From: Croceicoccus hydrothermalis
GTDB lineage: Bacteria; Pseudomonadota; Alphaproteobacteria; Sphingomonadales; Sphingomonadaceae
Direction: 5' to 3'
Assembly: GCF_022378335.1 (NCBI RefSeq)
Contig: NZ_JAIQCI010000007.1
Span: 124,001-188,000 of the forward strand
Length of the DNA stretch: 64,000 nucleotides
Below are positions 9,112-21,685 of the stretch, in pieces (positions within the stretch are counted from its first letter, which is position 1; every line of letters starts with the position of its first letter). Both the position numbers and the translations under genes were made by a program. Under the pieces are notes generated by a model that ran no database searches, was not told where the DNA came from, and worked only from the letters and a program-made list of their open reading frames with translations.

Positions 9112-11178
9112 TCACCGACCGGGCTGTTTCCCCAGATAATGGCTGAGCGGATACGGACCGCTGCGCATTCCGGCATCGGGGTAGAGCGCATCGTAATAGG
9201 CCGCGTTTTCGAGCACACGTGCGACATAGCGTCGTGTTTCCGTAAACGGGATCGCTTCGATCCACTCGACCCAGCCGATGCCGCCATTGCGCGGGTCGCC
9301 ATTGGTCCGCAGCCATTTGTTCACATTGCCCGGCCCAGCGTTATAGGCCGCAACGGCAAGCGGGTAGCTCCCGTAATTGTCGAGCATGCGCCCGAAATAT
9401 CCCGCGCCCAGCCGCATGTTATATTGCGGATCGTCGATCAGCGCGCTCGATTGATAGGACAGGTTCTGCTTGCCCGCCTGTTCCCGCGCGGTGCCGGGCA
9501 TAAGCTGCATCAGCCCGCGTGCGCCGGCATGGCTGACCGCGTCGGTCGCGAACTGGCTTTCCTGGCGCGCGATGGCGTGGATAATGGACCAGTGGTGTTC
9601 GTGTCCCGCCGGTACGTCGATGCGCGGGAAGGCATATTGCGAAAAGCCATACACCTGCTTCGTCGCGGCCTCGCGCCCGGCGATCACGGCAAGATCGCGG
9701 CGCCCGGTTTCGCGGGCAAGCTCGGCGATGAGCGCGAAATCTTCCGGCGTCTGCGCGCTTTCGGCCAGTTCGCGGAAGAAATAGACCGCCGTGCGCCAGT
9801 CGCCGATCCGGCCCACCTCGCGCACCGCCTGCACCAGCGGGCGTGCGGCGAATTGCACGCGCGCCTGGCTCGTCGGGGTGGGGAGCGTGGCGGCCGGCGC
9901 GTTGAGCGCCCGGCCAAGCCGTTCGAGCGCGAGCTGCCCATAGAACTGATCGGGATAGCCTGCCGCGGCCTCGTACTGTTGGCGCGAAAAGTCGGCCATC
10001 CCGGCGCGTTCGGCGGCGAGCCCGGCGAAATAGAACCCTTTCGTCCGGGCAGGGGCGGTGCGCTGCGATGCGCCATAGGTGGCGAACATGCGCGCCGCCG
10101 TGCCCGTGTCGCCCCGCGCCAGCGCAGCCTCGCCAATGGGGTAGAACAGTTTTTCGTAATCGTCGCGAATGCTGCCGGAAAGCTTGCTCACATCCGTTCC
10201 GGGGGCGAAGGCCTCCCCCGCGCGGTCGGCGATGCGCGCGGCGGTGCCGACATCGCCCGATTGCAACGCGAATTCCGCATTGCGGCGCAATTCCTCGATC
10301 CAGTGCTCCGCATCGTCGGGAAGCCCCGACAGCGGCGGCGCATTGGCGAGCAGGCTCTGCGCCGCGGAGAACTGGTTCGATTCGCGCAATTGCCGCGCCC
10401 GATTGTAGATATAGCCGGGATCGCTGTTCGCCGATGCCGGAACCTGAAGCCCGATTGCGGAAGGAGCGGTGCCCTGCATCGCGGCGAGGCGGGCCATGTC
10501 GATCTGTCGCCGTTCGCCGGTGACGAAACCGATCTGACGCTCCGCTGCCTCCCTCGCGCCTTGCCACAGAAGCGAATCCATGCGCGATTCGTGGTCCTCG
10601 CTCGTGAACAACGGGCCGTAGAACGCGGCTAGGCTCGCCTCCGCCGTGGGGCTCATCTCGCCGCCGCGCCATGCCGCGCGCGCCATTCCGGTGGCCTCGG
10701 GACGGCCGAGCGCCTTGAGAGCGAGGGCATATTGCGCTCGCGCCGAATTTCCGATCGGCGGATGCCTGTCGAAATAGGCGACCTGCCGCGCGGGATCGAC
10801 ATATTCGTCGCCCAACGCTGCCTCCGCGCGAAGGCGAAGCGTGTCCTGCTGCGGAAAGCCGGGATATTGGTTGAGGAAGTTCGCATAGGCGTCGAACCCT
10901 GCGTCGCGCCGCGCGATCAGCGTGTTCCACTGCATCACCGCACGCGCCATCGGGCCGGGGGCGACCGCCATGTTCTGCATCCGCGCCCGGTCCCAGTCGG
11001 AGGGCGACCAGCGAATATCGGAAAAGCTGCCCGCATCCTGGGCCAGTAAGGGCGCGGAGCTGACAAGCCCCATCGCCAGCGCGGTTGCCATCCCGGCACG
11101 CATCAAACGGTCGCGCCGCTTCGGTTTACGCGTTCGGGGATGGCGAATTTGGGATTGGTTCGTGCTCATGCTGGACAT
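9112..11178 (-). CDS. Periplasmic lytic murein transglycosylase (Slt family)
   Basis: Cleaves peptidoglycan glycan strands to 1,6-anhydromuropeptides. The 688-residue protein has a basic n-region and signal peptide (LMRAGMATALAMGLVSSAPLLAQ), a long alpha-superhelical TPR-like region (about 60-500) and a C-terminal SLT domain. That domain has catalytic Glu in IARQESQF, then GARGLMQLMPGTA and AYNAGPGNVNKWL. Start at 11178 is supported by AAGGAGGG about 11 nt upstream; an ATG 9 nt further in is less well spaced. It is probably the first gene of a group with greB and the oxygenase. Confidence 0.93.
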   Translation of the reverse strand: MSSMSTNQSQIRHPRTRKPKRRDRLMRAGMATALAMGLVSSAPLLAQDAGSFSDIRWSPSDWDRARMQNMAVAPGPMARAVMQWNTLIARRDAGFDAYANFLNQYPGFPQQDTLRLRAEAALGDEYVDPARQVAYFDRHPPIGNSARAQYALALKALGRPEATGMARAAWRGGEMSPTAEASLAAFYGPLFTSEDHESRMDSLLWQGAREAAERQIGFVTGERRQIDMARLAAMQGTAPSAIGLQVPASANSDPGYIYNRARQLRESNQFSAAQSLLANAPPLSGLPDDAEHWIEELRRNAEFALQSGDVGTAARIADRAGEAFAPGTDVSKLSGSIRDDYEKLFYPIGEAALARGDTGTAARMFATYGASQRTAPARTKGFYFAGLAAERAGMADFSRQQYEAAAGYPDQFYGQLALERLGRALNAPAATLPTPTSQARVQFAARPLVQAVREVGRIGDWRTAVYFFRELAESAQTPEDFALIAELARETGRRDLAVIAGREAATKQVYGFSQYAFPRIDVPAGHEHHWSIIHAIARQESQFATDAVSHAGARGLMQLMPGTAREQAGKQNLSYQSSALIDDPQYNMRLGAGYFGRMLDNYGSYPLAVAAYNAGPGNVNKWLRTNGDPRNGGIGWVEWIEAIPFTETRRYVARVLENAAYYDALYPDAGMRSGPYPLSHYLGKQPGR

Positions 11179-11289
11179 TATGGGGCGACCCTCCTTATCA
11201 CGCGCTGAACGGTCGGCGGCGCATCGCGTTCCGGCCTGTGCAACGTGTCGGTCGTCGCCGGCGCGCAACCTGTTATGTGATACGGAGCC

Positions 11290-12177
11290 ATGTCGATGTT
11301 TTCAGGGTCCATTCCTGCCTTGGTGACCCCCTTTCGCGACGGGGCCTTCGATGAAAAGGCGTTTCGCCGTCTGATCGACTGGCAGATCGAGAACGGATCG
11401 AAGGCGTTGGTTCCGTGCGGCACGACGGGTGAAAATTCGACGCTGACCAACGATGAACATCACCGCGTGATCGAAGTATGCGTCGAACAGACCGCGGGCC
11501 GCGTGCCGGTCATCGCAGGCTGCGGCTCGAACGACACGGCAAGCGCGCTCATGCACATGGAATATTCCGAGAAGTTCGGCGCGGATGCCGCGCTCGTCGT
11601 CGCGCCCTATTACAACAAGCCGAGCCAGGCCGGGTTGATCGCGCATTTCTCGCATCTTGCGAACAATTCCTCGCTGCCCATCGTGCTTTATAACGTTCCG
11701 GGGCGCACGGTGACGGATATCGAGCCGGAGACGGTGTGCGAGCTTGTGAACCTGTTTCCCGACAAGATCGTCGGCATCAAGGATGCGAGCGGCGATCTGT
11801 CGCGCGTCGTCGATCACCGCATGGGTATCGGGCGCACGTTCTGTCAGCTTTCGGGCGATGACGAGCTTTCGCTTCCAGCCAATGCGGCGGGCGCGGTGGG
11901 GTGCATTTCGGTGACCGCCAATGTCGCCCCCAAGCTGTGCGCCGAGTTTCAGCAGGCCTGTGTCGAAAACGATTTTGCCGAGGCCCGCCGGATCAACGAC
12001 CGGCTCTACCCCCTGCATTACGCCATGTTCGAGGATAGCTCCCCCGCGCCGGTCAAATATGCGCTGTCGCGCGTGCACGACTGGATCAGCGACGAACTGC
12101 GGCTGCCGCTCACCCTGTGCAGCGAACCTGCGCGGCGCGCAGTCGATGCCGCGCTCGATCATGCGGGGCTGCTATAA
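11290..12177 (+). CDS. dapA: 4-hydroxy-tetrahydrodipicolinate synthase
   Basis: First committed enzyme of the lysine/diaminopimelate pathway, which condenses pyruvate with aspartate semialdehyde. The 295-residue TIM barrel shows the GTTGENSTL loop (Thr45-Thr46), Tyr134 in LYNVPGRT and the Schiff-base Lys164 in VGIKDASGDL. Start at 11290 follows an ACGGAG site 5 nt upstream; an alternative ATG lies 6 nt further in. It is divergent from slt with 111 nt between them and sits 60 nt before smpB. Confidence 0.96.
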   Translation: MSMFSGSIPALVTPFRDGAFDEKAFRRLIDWQIENGSKALVPCGTTGENSTLTNDEHHRVIEVCVEQTAGRVPVIAGCGSNDTASALMHMEYSEKFGADAALVVAPYYNKPSQAGLIAHFSHLANNSSLPIVLYNVPGRTVTDIEPETVCELVNLFPDKIVGIKDASGDLSRVVDHRMGIGRTFCQLSGDDELSLPANAAGAVGCISVTANVAPKLCAEFQQACVENDFAEARRINDRLYPLHYAMFEDSSPAPVKYALSRVHDWISDELRLPLTLCSEPARRAVDAALDHAGLL

Positions 12178-12237
12178 CCGGGTAATTGGCGGATCGCCCT
12201 TTCATTCGACGCGATCGCACCCTACATCGCTGCGCCT

Positions 12238-12720
12238 ATGGCACTTCCCAAACCCACAAGCTTCGACAAGCAGAAGACCGTCGCCGAAAACCGGCGCGCC
12301 CGCTTCGATTACCATATCGACGAGGTTTTCGAGGCGGGCATCGCGCTCACCGGCACGGAGGTGAAGAGCCTGCGCGGGGGTGAAGGCTCGATCGCGGAGA
12401 GCTATGCCGAATTGCGCAAGGGCGAGGTCTGGCTCGTCAATGCCAACGTGCCGGAATTCAGCCACGGCAACCGTTTCAATCACGAGCCGAAACGCCCGCG
12501 CAAGCTGCTGCTCCACGAACGGCAGATTTCCAAGCTTCACGGCGCGGTGGAGCGAAAGGGCATGACGCTCGTGCCGCTGTCTGTCTATTTCAACGGACAG
12601 GGCCGGGCGAAGGTTGAACTCGCGCTCGCCCGCGGCAAGAATGTCGCGGACAAGCGCGCGACGGTAAAGGATCGGGACTGGAAACGGCAGCAGCAGCGTA
12701 TCCTGCGCGAGCATAGCTGA
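12238..12720 (+). CDS. smpB: SsrA-binding protein SmpB
   Basis: Delivers tmRNA to stalled ribosomes for trans-translation. The 160-residue protein has the OB-fold core with [33 protein letters not shown] and a basic C-terminal tail ([19 protein letters not shown]) that enters the mRNA channel. There is little space or ribosome-binding sequence before the ATG, and a TACATC element lies about 10 nt upstream, so a very short leader is possible. The tmRNA gene ssrA is not in this window. Confidence 0.96.
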   Translation: MALPKPTSFDKQKTVAENRRARFDYHIDEVFEAGIALTGTEVKSLRGGEGSIAESYAELRKGEVWLVNANVPEFSHGNRFNHEPKRPRKLLLHERQISKLHGAVERKGMTLVPLSVYFNGQGRAKVELALARGKNVADKRATVKDRDWKRQQQRILREHS

Positions 12721-12861
12721 ACGGATCGGCACCGCGGTTCATTCGCGATGCAGACCGGCGCGCTTATGTTTTGCGCATACCGTCCGTTATAGTCCCGGCA
12801 ATGCGTATTGCGCGCAGCGGGGCCACGGCGTACTTGCAGAACCGACGATGAAGAGCGGCGG

Positions 12862-13446
12862 ATGAAAAAGCGACTGATCGATTGGACGCGGGGCCGCATG
12901 CCCACGCGCGAGGGGATGGCGGACAACCGCTTTCTCGCCCCGATCGCGCATCGTTTCCTGAGCCCAGAATTGTGGCGCTTTACCCGCCGATCCGTCCCGC
13001 GCGGCGTCGCGCTCGGCCTTTTTGCCGCGTTCATCGTGCCGCTGGGTCAGATTTTCCTCGCCGCGTTCCTGGCGCTTCCCACGCGGGCGAACGTACCGCT
13101 CGCGGCGGCGGTGACATTCGTGACCAATCCCTTCACCGTGCCGTTCTGGGTCGTGTTCGCAAACCGGGTCGGCGGCGCGCTCTTGCGGGCGGATTATTAT
13201 GCCGGGGCGGCCCTTTCCGATCATATCGACAATGGCTGGTGGAGCCGGATGGGGCAGTTGTTCGAAACCGCCGGCGTGACCGCGTTCGGTTTCGTCGTGC
13301 TTGCGGTGGGCTCCGCCATTGTGGGCTATTTCGTGTCCGGCTGGCTGTGGCGCTGGCAGGTGGGGCGCCGCCGCCGCCTTGCGCTTTCCATCCGGCAGGA
13401 GGCCCGCATGCTGGCCCGCGAACGTCAGGCCGGGTCGGGCGATTGA
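12862..13446 (+). CDS. DUF2062 domain-containing membrane protein
   Basis: A 194-residue protein with the DUF2062 signature: SVPRGVALGLFAAFIVPLGQIFLAAFLALP, followed by PLAAAVTFVTNPFTVPFWV. About three to four hydrophobic segments are visible (near 52-75, 85-110, 140-165). The C-terminus is rich in Arg and cytoplasmic. The family often sits near envelope or cell-cycle genes and has no assigned biochemical activity. Its stop overlaps the proposed TTG start of cckA (TTGA), so the two are probably translationally coupled. Confidence 0.85.
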   Translation: MKKRLIDWTRGRMPTREGMADNRFLAPIAHRFLSPELWRFTRRSVPRGVALGLFAAFIVPLGQIFLAAFLALPTRANVPLAAAVTFVTNPFTVPFWVVFANRVGGALLRADYYAGAALSDHIDNGWWSRMGQLFETAGVTAFGFVVLAVGSAIVGYFVSGWLWRWQVGRRRRLALSIRQEARMLARERQAGSGD

Positions 13447-15917
13447 CCCCGGCAGAGCCCGCGCGCGCCCGATTGCCGATTCGCGGGCGGGACGGCATCT
13501 GGCTCGCCGTGGCGGCAGTGCTGAGCGGCATGATGCTGCAAATGGCCTCAGGGCAATGGCTGCTCACGAGCGTCTATCTGGGCGGCGTGGCGGTGATGTT
13601 TGGCATTCTTTGGGTGGTGCTGCCGCGGATTTCAGCGCGCTTCTCCATGGCCGAGGCCGACAGCCTGGATGTCGAGGACTGGTCCGTGACGGCGGCGGCC
13701 ATCGAATGGCCCGACGTTGCCATGGCGATCACCAATCGTCAGGGACGCATCGTGTGCGCCAATGCGCGTTATGGCGAATGGTTCGGTTTCGACGATGCGA
13801 CGCCGGGCGGCCCGTTCGAACGCGGCGATGCGGAACGGCTCCCGCAGGCGGTCAAGGATGCCTGGCGGAGCGGGGAGGCATCGCTCGACCGGCTGGTGCG
13901 GCGAAACGGGCGCTGGAATCTCAAGCTTGCGAGGGCAGGGCGGGGCGAGGATTACCTCATCTGGACCTTCACCCCGGTGGCGAGCGAGAACCAGGTGGCG
14001 GAGGTCGTCCGTCACCTGCGCGGCCGCGTGGGGCGCGCGCTCGGCGCAGCGGGGATCCAGGCGGCGGCGGTCACCCCCGACGGGACCATTCTCGGCGCGA
14101 ACGATGCCTTTGCGGCGCGTGCAACCGGGCGCGCGGACGGTTCGACCACGGGGCGGGATTTCGTCGATTTCCTGACAGGTGACGAATACGAACGCTATTT
14201 CTACGCGCGGGAGGGGGAGGACGGCGAGCCGCTCACGCTCGTCCATCTGCCCATTGCGGATCCGGATATCGCGCCGGGCGACATTCCGGATCTCCCGCCA
14301 ACATTGTTCCTGATCCTCAACAGCGGACCGCGCGCATCGGCCGTGTCGAGCCTTCCCGATATCGAGGCACTGATGTCGCTTCTGCCGCTGGGGCTCGCCA
14401 TGGCGGACAGGGACGGGCGGTTTCTCTTCGTCAATCGCGCATTCCGCCGCGCCGTGGCACTCGACGAAAAGGTGGAGACGCCGTCCTTCCCCGCCGAACT
14501 CGTGGTGCACGAGGACAAGAGCGCGCTCGCCGATGCGGTGCGTCGTCATGCGGCGGGCACGCCCGGTTCCGCCAAGGTGCCCGTCCGCCTCGAGACCATG
14601 CCCGAGGAAACCGTTTCGATCAGCCTTGCAAGCGTGCGCGGGCTGGGGGACGCGGCGGTCATGCTCAGCCTCAAGGATTCGACCGAGGAAACCCGGCTCA
14701 AACGTCAGGTCGCGCAGGCCACCAAGATGCAGGCTGTCGGGCAGCTTGCCGGCGGTGTCGCGCATGATTTCAACAATGTGCTGACCGCGATCATCGGTTA
14801 TTGCGATCTCATGTTGCTGCGCCATACGCCGGGCGACATCGATTATGACGATATTCAACAGATCAAGGCCAATTCCAATCGCGCCGCATCGCTGACCCGG
14901 CAATTGCTGGCCTTTTCGCGGCAGCAGACCTTGCGCCCGCAAACGCTGCAGCTTCCCGACGTGATATCCGAGGTTTCAGTCCTTCTAAAACGGCTTATCG
15001 GTGAGAAGATCCGGCTCGTGGTGACGCATGACCGTGCGCTGGGACCGGTGCGCGCGGATCCGGGACAGCTGGAGCAGGTCATCGTCAACCTCGCCGTCAA
15101 TGCCCGCGACGCGATGCTCGCCAAGAGCGATGGCGGCACGCTCAAGATTTCCACCCATCGTATCGGCCCGGCGGAGGTGCACGAGCTCAACAATGATATC
15201 CTGCCGAAGGGGCATTATACTGCGCTATGTGTCGCCGATACGGGTGGTGGCATTCCGGTCGACAAGCTCGGCAAGATTTTCGAGCCGTTCTACACGACGA
15301 AGGAAACGGGCAAGGGCACAGGCCTTGGCCTGTCCACCGTGTATGGCATCGTGAAGCAATCGGGCGGTTATATCTTTGCCGACAGCCCGCCCGGCGGCGG
15401 CGCGCAATTCACCGTTTACCTGCCCGTGCACACGGTGCAGCCGGGCGAGATCGCCGCCGAGCAGAATGCCAAGCCGGCAAAGGAGCCGGAAAGCGCGGTA
15501 AGCTTTGGCGGCAATGGCGCGATCCTGCTTGTCGAGGACGAGCATACGGTGCGCGCGGTCGCGGAGCGTGCGCTCAAGAGGCAGGGCTACGAGGTGACCT
15601 GCGCTGCCGATGGCGAGGAGGGGCTGGAGATCATCGCGCGCGACGGCGGGTTTGACCTTGTGGTGAGCGATGTCGTCATGCCGACGATGGATGGGCCGGC
15701 GATGGTCCGCGAAATTCGCAAGCAATATCCGCACATCCCGGTCATCTTCATGTCCGGTTACGCGGAGGAACAGCTGCGCCGCGAAATCGACATCGCAGGC
15801 ATGTATTTCCTCGCCAAACCGTTTTCGGTGGCGCAGATCGGTGAACAGGTCGCCCGCGTTCTTGCCAGGGCGCGCGAAGGGGGCGGGGCGGGCGCACAAA
15901 ATTCGCCCATCGAATGA
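13443..15917 (+). CDS. cckA: Hybrid sensor histidine kinase CckA
   Basis: Bifunctional kinase/phosphatase at the top of the CckA-ChpT-CtrA/CpdR phosphorelay of alphaproteobacteria. The 824 residues run: two membrane helices (about 14-55), PAS-like sensor regions (about 85-400), a DHp domain with the phosphorylated His441 in AGGVAHDFNNVLTAIIGYCD, an ATPase domain (VNLAVNARDAM, GTGLGLSTVYGIV) and a receiver domain with phospho-acceptor Asp743 in VVSDVVMPTMDG. No ATG precedes the first helix; the TTG at 13443 keeps both helices and overlaps the upstream stop. ChpT and CtrA are not in the window, but CpdR is (about 25 kb). Confidence 0.93.
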   Translation: MTPAEPARARLPIRGRDGIWLAVAAVLSGMMLQMASGQWLLTSVYLGGVAVMFGILWVVLPRISARFSMAEADSLDVEDWSVTAAAIEWPDVAMAITNRQGRIVCANARYGEWFGFDDATPGGPFERGDAERLPQAVKDAWRSGEASLDRLVRRNGRWNLKLARAGRGEDYLIWTFTPVASENQVAEVVRHLRGRVGRALGAAGIQAAAVTPDGTILGANDAFAARATGRADGSTTGRDFVDFLTGDEYERYFYAREGEDGEPLTLVHLPIADPDIAPGDIPDLPPTLFLILNSGPRASAVSSLPDIEALMSLLPLGLAMADRDGRFLFVNRAFRRAVALDEKVETPSFPAELVVHEDKSALADAVRRHAAGTPGSAKVPVRLETMPEETVSISLASVRGLGDAAVMLSLKDSTEETRLKRQVAQATKMQAVGQLAGGVAHDFNNVLTAIIGYCDLMLLRHTPGDIDYDDIQQIKANSNRAASLTRQLLAFSRQQTLRPQTLQLPDVISEVSVLLKRLIGEKIRLVVTHDRALGPVRADPGQLEQVIVNLAVNARDAMLAKSDGGTLKISTHRIGPAEVHELNNDILPKGHYTALCVADTGGGIPVDKLGKIFEPFYTTKETGKGTGLGLSTVYGIVKQSGGYIFADSPPGGGAQFTVYLPVHTVQPGEIAAEQNAKPAKEPESAVSFGGNGAILLVEDEHTVRAVAERALKRQGYEVTCAADGEEGLEIIARDGGFDLVVSDVVMPTMDGPAMVREIRKQYPHIPVIFMSGYAEEQLRREIDIAGMYFLAKPFSVAQIGEQVARVLARAREGGGAGAQNSPIE

Positions 15918-15940
15918 GAACCCGCCATCTTGTCCCGGCG

Positions 15941-15955
15941 GAACAAAATGAATAC
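15941..15955 (+). promoter_or_regulatory. Possible degenerate LexA (SOS) box upstream of recA
   Basis: GAAC, 7 nt, ATAC. The alphaproteobacterial LexA consensus is GTTC/GAAC, 7 nt, GTTC/GAAC. The right half matches only in part. It lies 14 nt upstream of the recA -35 element, where a repressor could act. Weak evidence. Confidence 0.3.
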
Positions 15956-15968
15956 ATACCTCTTGCGG

Positions 15969-15996
15969 TTGACGTTTCGTGTCGGCCGCCTAGGCA
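15969..15996 (+). promoter_or_regulatory. Predicted recA promoter
   Basis: TTGACG, 16 nt, TAGGCA, giving a start near 16003 and a leader of about 50 nt. The -35 element is a near-perfect sigma70 match. The GC-rich -10 resembles other predicted promoters in this window. Confidence 0.45.
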
Positions 15997-16052
15997 TTGA
16001 TACGTTGCCTTCACCGGCAGCGAATCTCATTTTTTCGTGAAGGAATTCTATC

Positions 16053-17078
<1,026 letters not shown>

Positions 17079-17088
17079 GACATAGGGT

Positions 17089-17120
17089 CGCGCAGGCGGG
17101 CCGATGACCCCGCCTGCGCG
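17089..17120 (+). terminator. recA intrinsic terminator
   Basis: 12-bp perfect stem (CGCGCAGGCGGG / CCCGCCTGCGCG) with an 8-nt loop, then CATTTCCC. It starts 10 nt after the recA stop. Confidence 0.75.
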
Positions 17121-17131
17121 CATTTCCCGGC

Positions 17132-17160
17132 TTGCCCGGCATCGCGCGCTGTCCTAACTG
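17132..17160 (+). promoter_or_regulatory. Predicted alaS promoter giving a leaderless mRNA
   Basis: TTGCCC, 17 nt, TAACTG. The -10 ends 6 nt before the alaS ATG at 17167, so a normal start site would fall on or within a base or two of the initiating A. No ribosome-binding site is visible. Confidence 0.45.
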
Positions 17161-17166
17161 CGTGCC

Positions 17167-19827
<2,661 letters not shown>

Positions 19828-19846
19828 ACGCCCGCCGCTGCGTCGC

Positions 19847-21637
19847 TTATAGGGTTTCGGCGGCCGCGTGCAATTCGCGGTCGGAAAGCGACGTCTTGAG
19901 CTTGGGCTTCTGGCTGAGCTTGCCTTCCCGCATGATGCGCTCGCGAAATTCGTCGCGCTTTTCATGGATGGACGCAATGACCGGTCCGACCGCGACTCCC
20001 ATGTTGACCAGCACGGATTCGGACAGCTGTAGCGAGCTTTCCAACGTCTCGGGCACCGCGTCGGTCGCGCCTGCGCGATAGAGTTCCGCCGCATGGGCCG
20101 AATCGCGCGCGCGCGACAATATCGGCATTTGCGGGTAAGCCGCGCGCAGCTTCTTCACCAATCTCGCCGCGAGCACCGGCTCGTCCATGGTCAGAATGAC
20201 GGCAGATGCTTCTGAAATATCGATGCGGTCGAGCGCGGGCCCACGCGCATCGGCGAACAGCAACGGATGTTTTCGCGCGCGCGCGATGGTCACGCATTCC
20301 GGGTCGCTGTCGATGGCGAGAAACGGGCGGTCGTGCTTGACCATCATATCGGCGATCAGGCGCCCGACGCGTCCGTAACCGATGATGATGGCGCGGTTTG
20401 CGGCCTCCGTATCCGTGTCGAGCGGAGGCAGCCCCGCGGCGTCGATCCGCCGCGCCATTTTCCGCCCGATCAGCGCCAGGATCGGCGTGATGGTCAGGCC
20501 GATGGCCGTCACGATCTGCCAGAATTGCGCGGTGGTCGGCTGAATCAATTGTGCGCTCGCCGCGGCAGACAGCACGATGAGCGTGGTTTCCGACGGGCTG
20601 CTCATCATGATGCCGGTTTCCACCGCGGTGCCGCGCCGTGCGCCCATCATCCGCAGCAAGAACCCCGTCACGACCGATTTAAGCAGCAGGATTCCAGTCA
20701 CCGCCAGCGTGATGGGCCAGATATTGGCGGCGATCACGCTAAGGTCCACGCCCATGCCGACCGTGATCAGAAAGACGCCGAGGGCGAGGCCCTTGAACGG
20801 TGCGGTGATGCCCTCGACCTCGGTATGATATTCGGTTTCGGCGATCAGCAAACCGGCGAGCAACGCACCCACGATCGGCGAAAGCCCGACCGCCGCGGTC
20901 GCGAGCGAGGCGACGATCACCACGAGCAGGCTGGCGGCAAGGAACAGCTCCGGGCTTTTGGTACGTGCCGCCTGCGCGAAGAGACGCGGCAGCATCAGCC
21001 GCCCGGCGACCATCAGCACCGCGACCGTCAATGCGCCTGTCCATAGTGTATGGACCAGTCCCTCCATCCCCTCCGACGCGGCATAGGGGGCCATGGCGCC
21101 GAGGAGGAAGATGATCGGCACGATGGCGATATCCTCGAACAACAGCATCGACAGCGCTGCCTTGCCCACCGGCGACCGCGTGCCGGACAGTGGCAGCACC
21201 AGCGCCGTCGATGACAACGCCAGCGCCAGCCCCAGCCCCATCGCGCCTGTCCAGTATTGCCCCATCACCATGAGCACGAAGGCGATCAATGCCGCCGAAA
21301 TCGCAAGCTCGAACGCGCCGAGCCCGAAGACGAGCCGCCGCATCGACCAGAGCCGGTTGAACGACAGCTCCAGCCCGATCGTGAACAGAAGCAGGATGAT
21401 CCCGAACTCGGCAAACGGTTCGAGCCCCTGCGGATCGGTGATGGTTATGTATTGAAGCCAGGGATACTCGAACACGAACCGGCCAAGGCCGAACGGCCCG
21501 ACCAGCATGCCGACCAGGATGAAGCCGATGATCGGCGTGATTCGGAACCGGGCAAAAACCGGAATGACGATGCCCGCCGCCCCGAGAATGACCAGCGCGT
21601 CGGACAGGACCGGAGAAAAATGAAGTTCGCTCGCCAT
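19847..21637 (-). CDS. CPA2-family cation:proton antiporter with TrkA-N (RCK) domain, KefB/YbaL-like
   Basis: A 596-residue inner-membrane protein with about 12 hydrophobic segments over residues 10-400 (Na+/H+ exchanger domain with typical PIVGALLAGLLIAE), then a cytoplasmic RCK_N domain at about 412-530 beginning AIIIGYGRVGRLIADMM (Rossmann GxGxxG) with a conserved acidic AIDSDPE. This layout is that of K+/H+ efflux systems KefB, KefC and YbaL. No glutathione-specific ancillary kefF/kefG gene is adjacent, so glutathione gating is unproven. Confidence 0.9.
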   Translation of the reverse strand: MASELHFSPVLSDALVILGAAGIVIPVFARFRITPIIGFILVGMLVGPFGLGRFVFEYPWLQYITITDPQGLEPFAEFGIILLLFTIGLELSFNRLWSMRRLVFGLGAFELAISAALIAFVLMVMGQYWTGAMGLGLALALSSTALVLPLSGTRSPVGKAALSMLLFEDIAIVPIIFLLGAMAPYAASEGMEGLVHTLWTGALTVAVLMVAGRLMLPRLFAQAARTKSPELFLAASLLVVIVASLATAAVGLSPIVGALLAGLLIAETEYHTEVEGITAPFKGLALGVFLITVGMGVDLSVIAANIWPITLAVTGILLLKSVVTGFLLRMMGARRGTAVETGIMMSSPSETTLIVLSAAASAQLIQPTTAQFWQIVTAIGLTITPILALIGRKMARRIDAAGLPPLDTDTEAANRAIIIGYGRVGRLIADMMVKHDRPFLAIDSDPECVTIARARKHPLLFADARGPALDRIDISEASAVILTMDEPVLAARLVKKLRAAYPQMPILSRARDSAHAAELYRAGATDAVPETLESSLQLSESVLVNMGVAVGPVIASIHEKRDEFRERIMREGKLSQKPKLKTSLSDRELHAAAETL

Positions 21638-21685
21638 CGTGGTTTTCCGATTATACCGAACCGAGAATTTGTGAAAGCGCAGCCA

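Noticed and set aside
9037-10632. A 531-codon plus-strand frame opposite slt
   Set aside because: No recognisable domain; the minus-strand SLT domain is certain.
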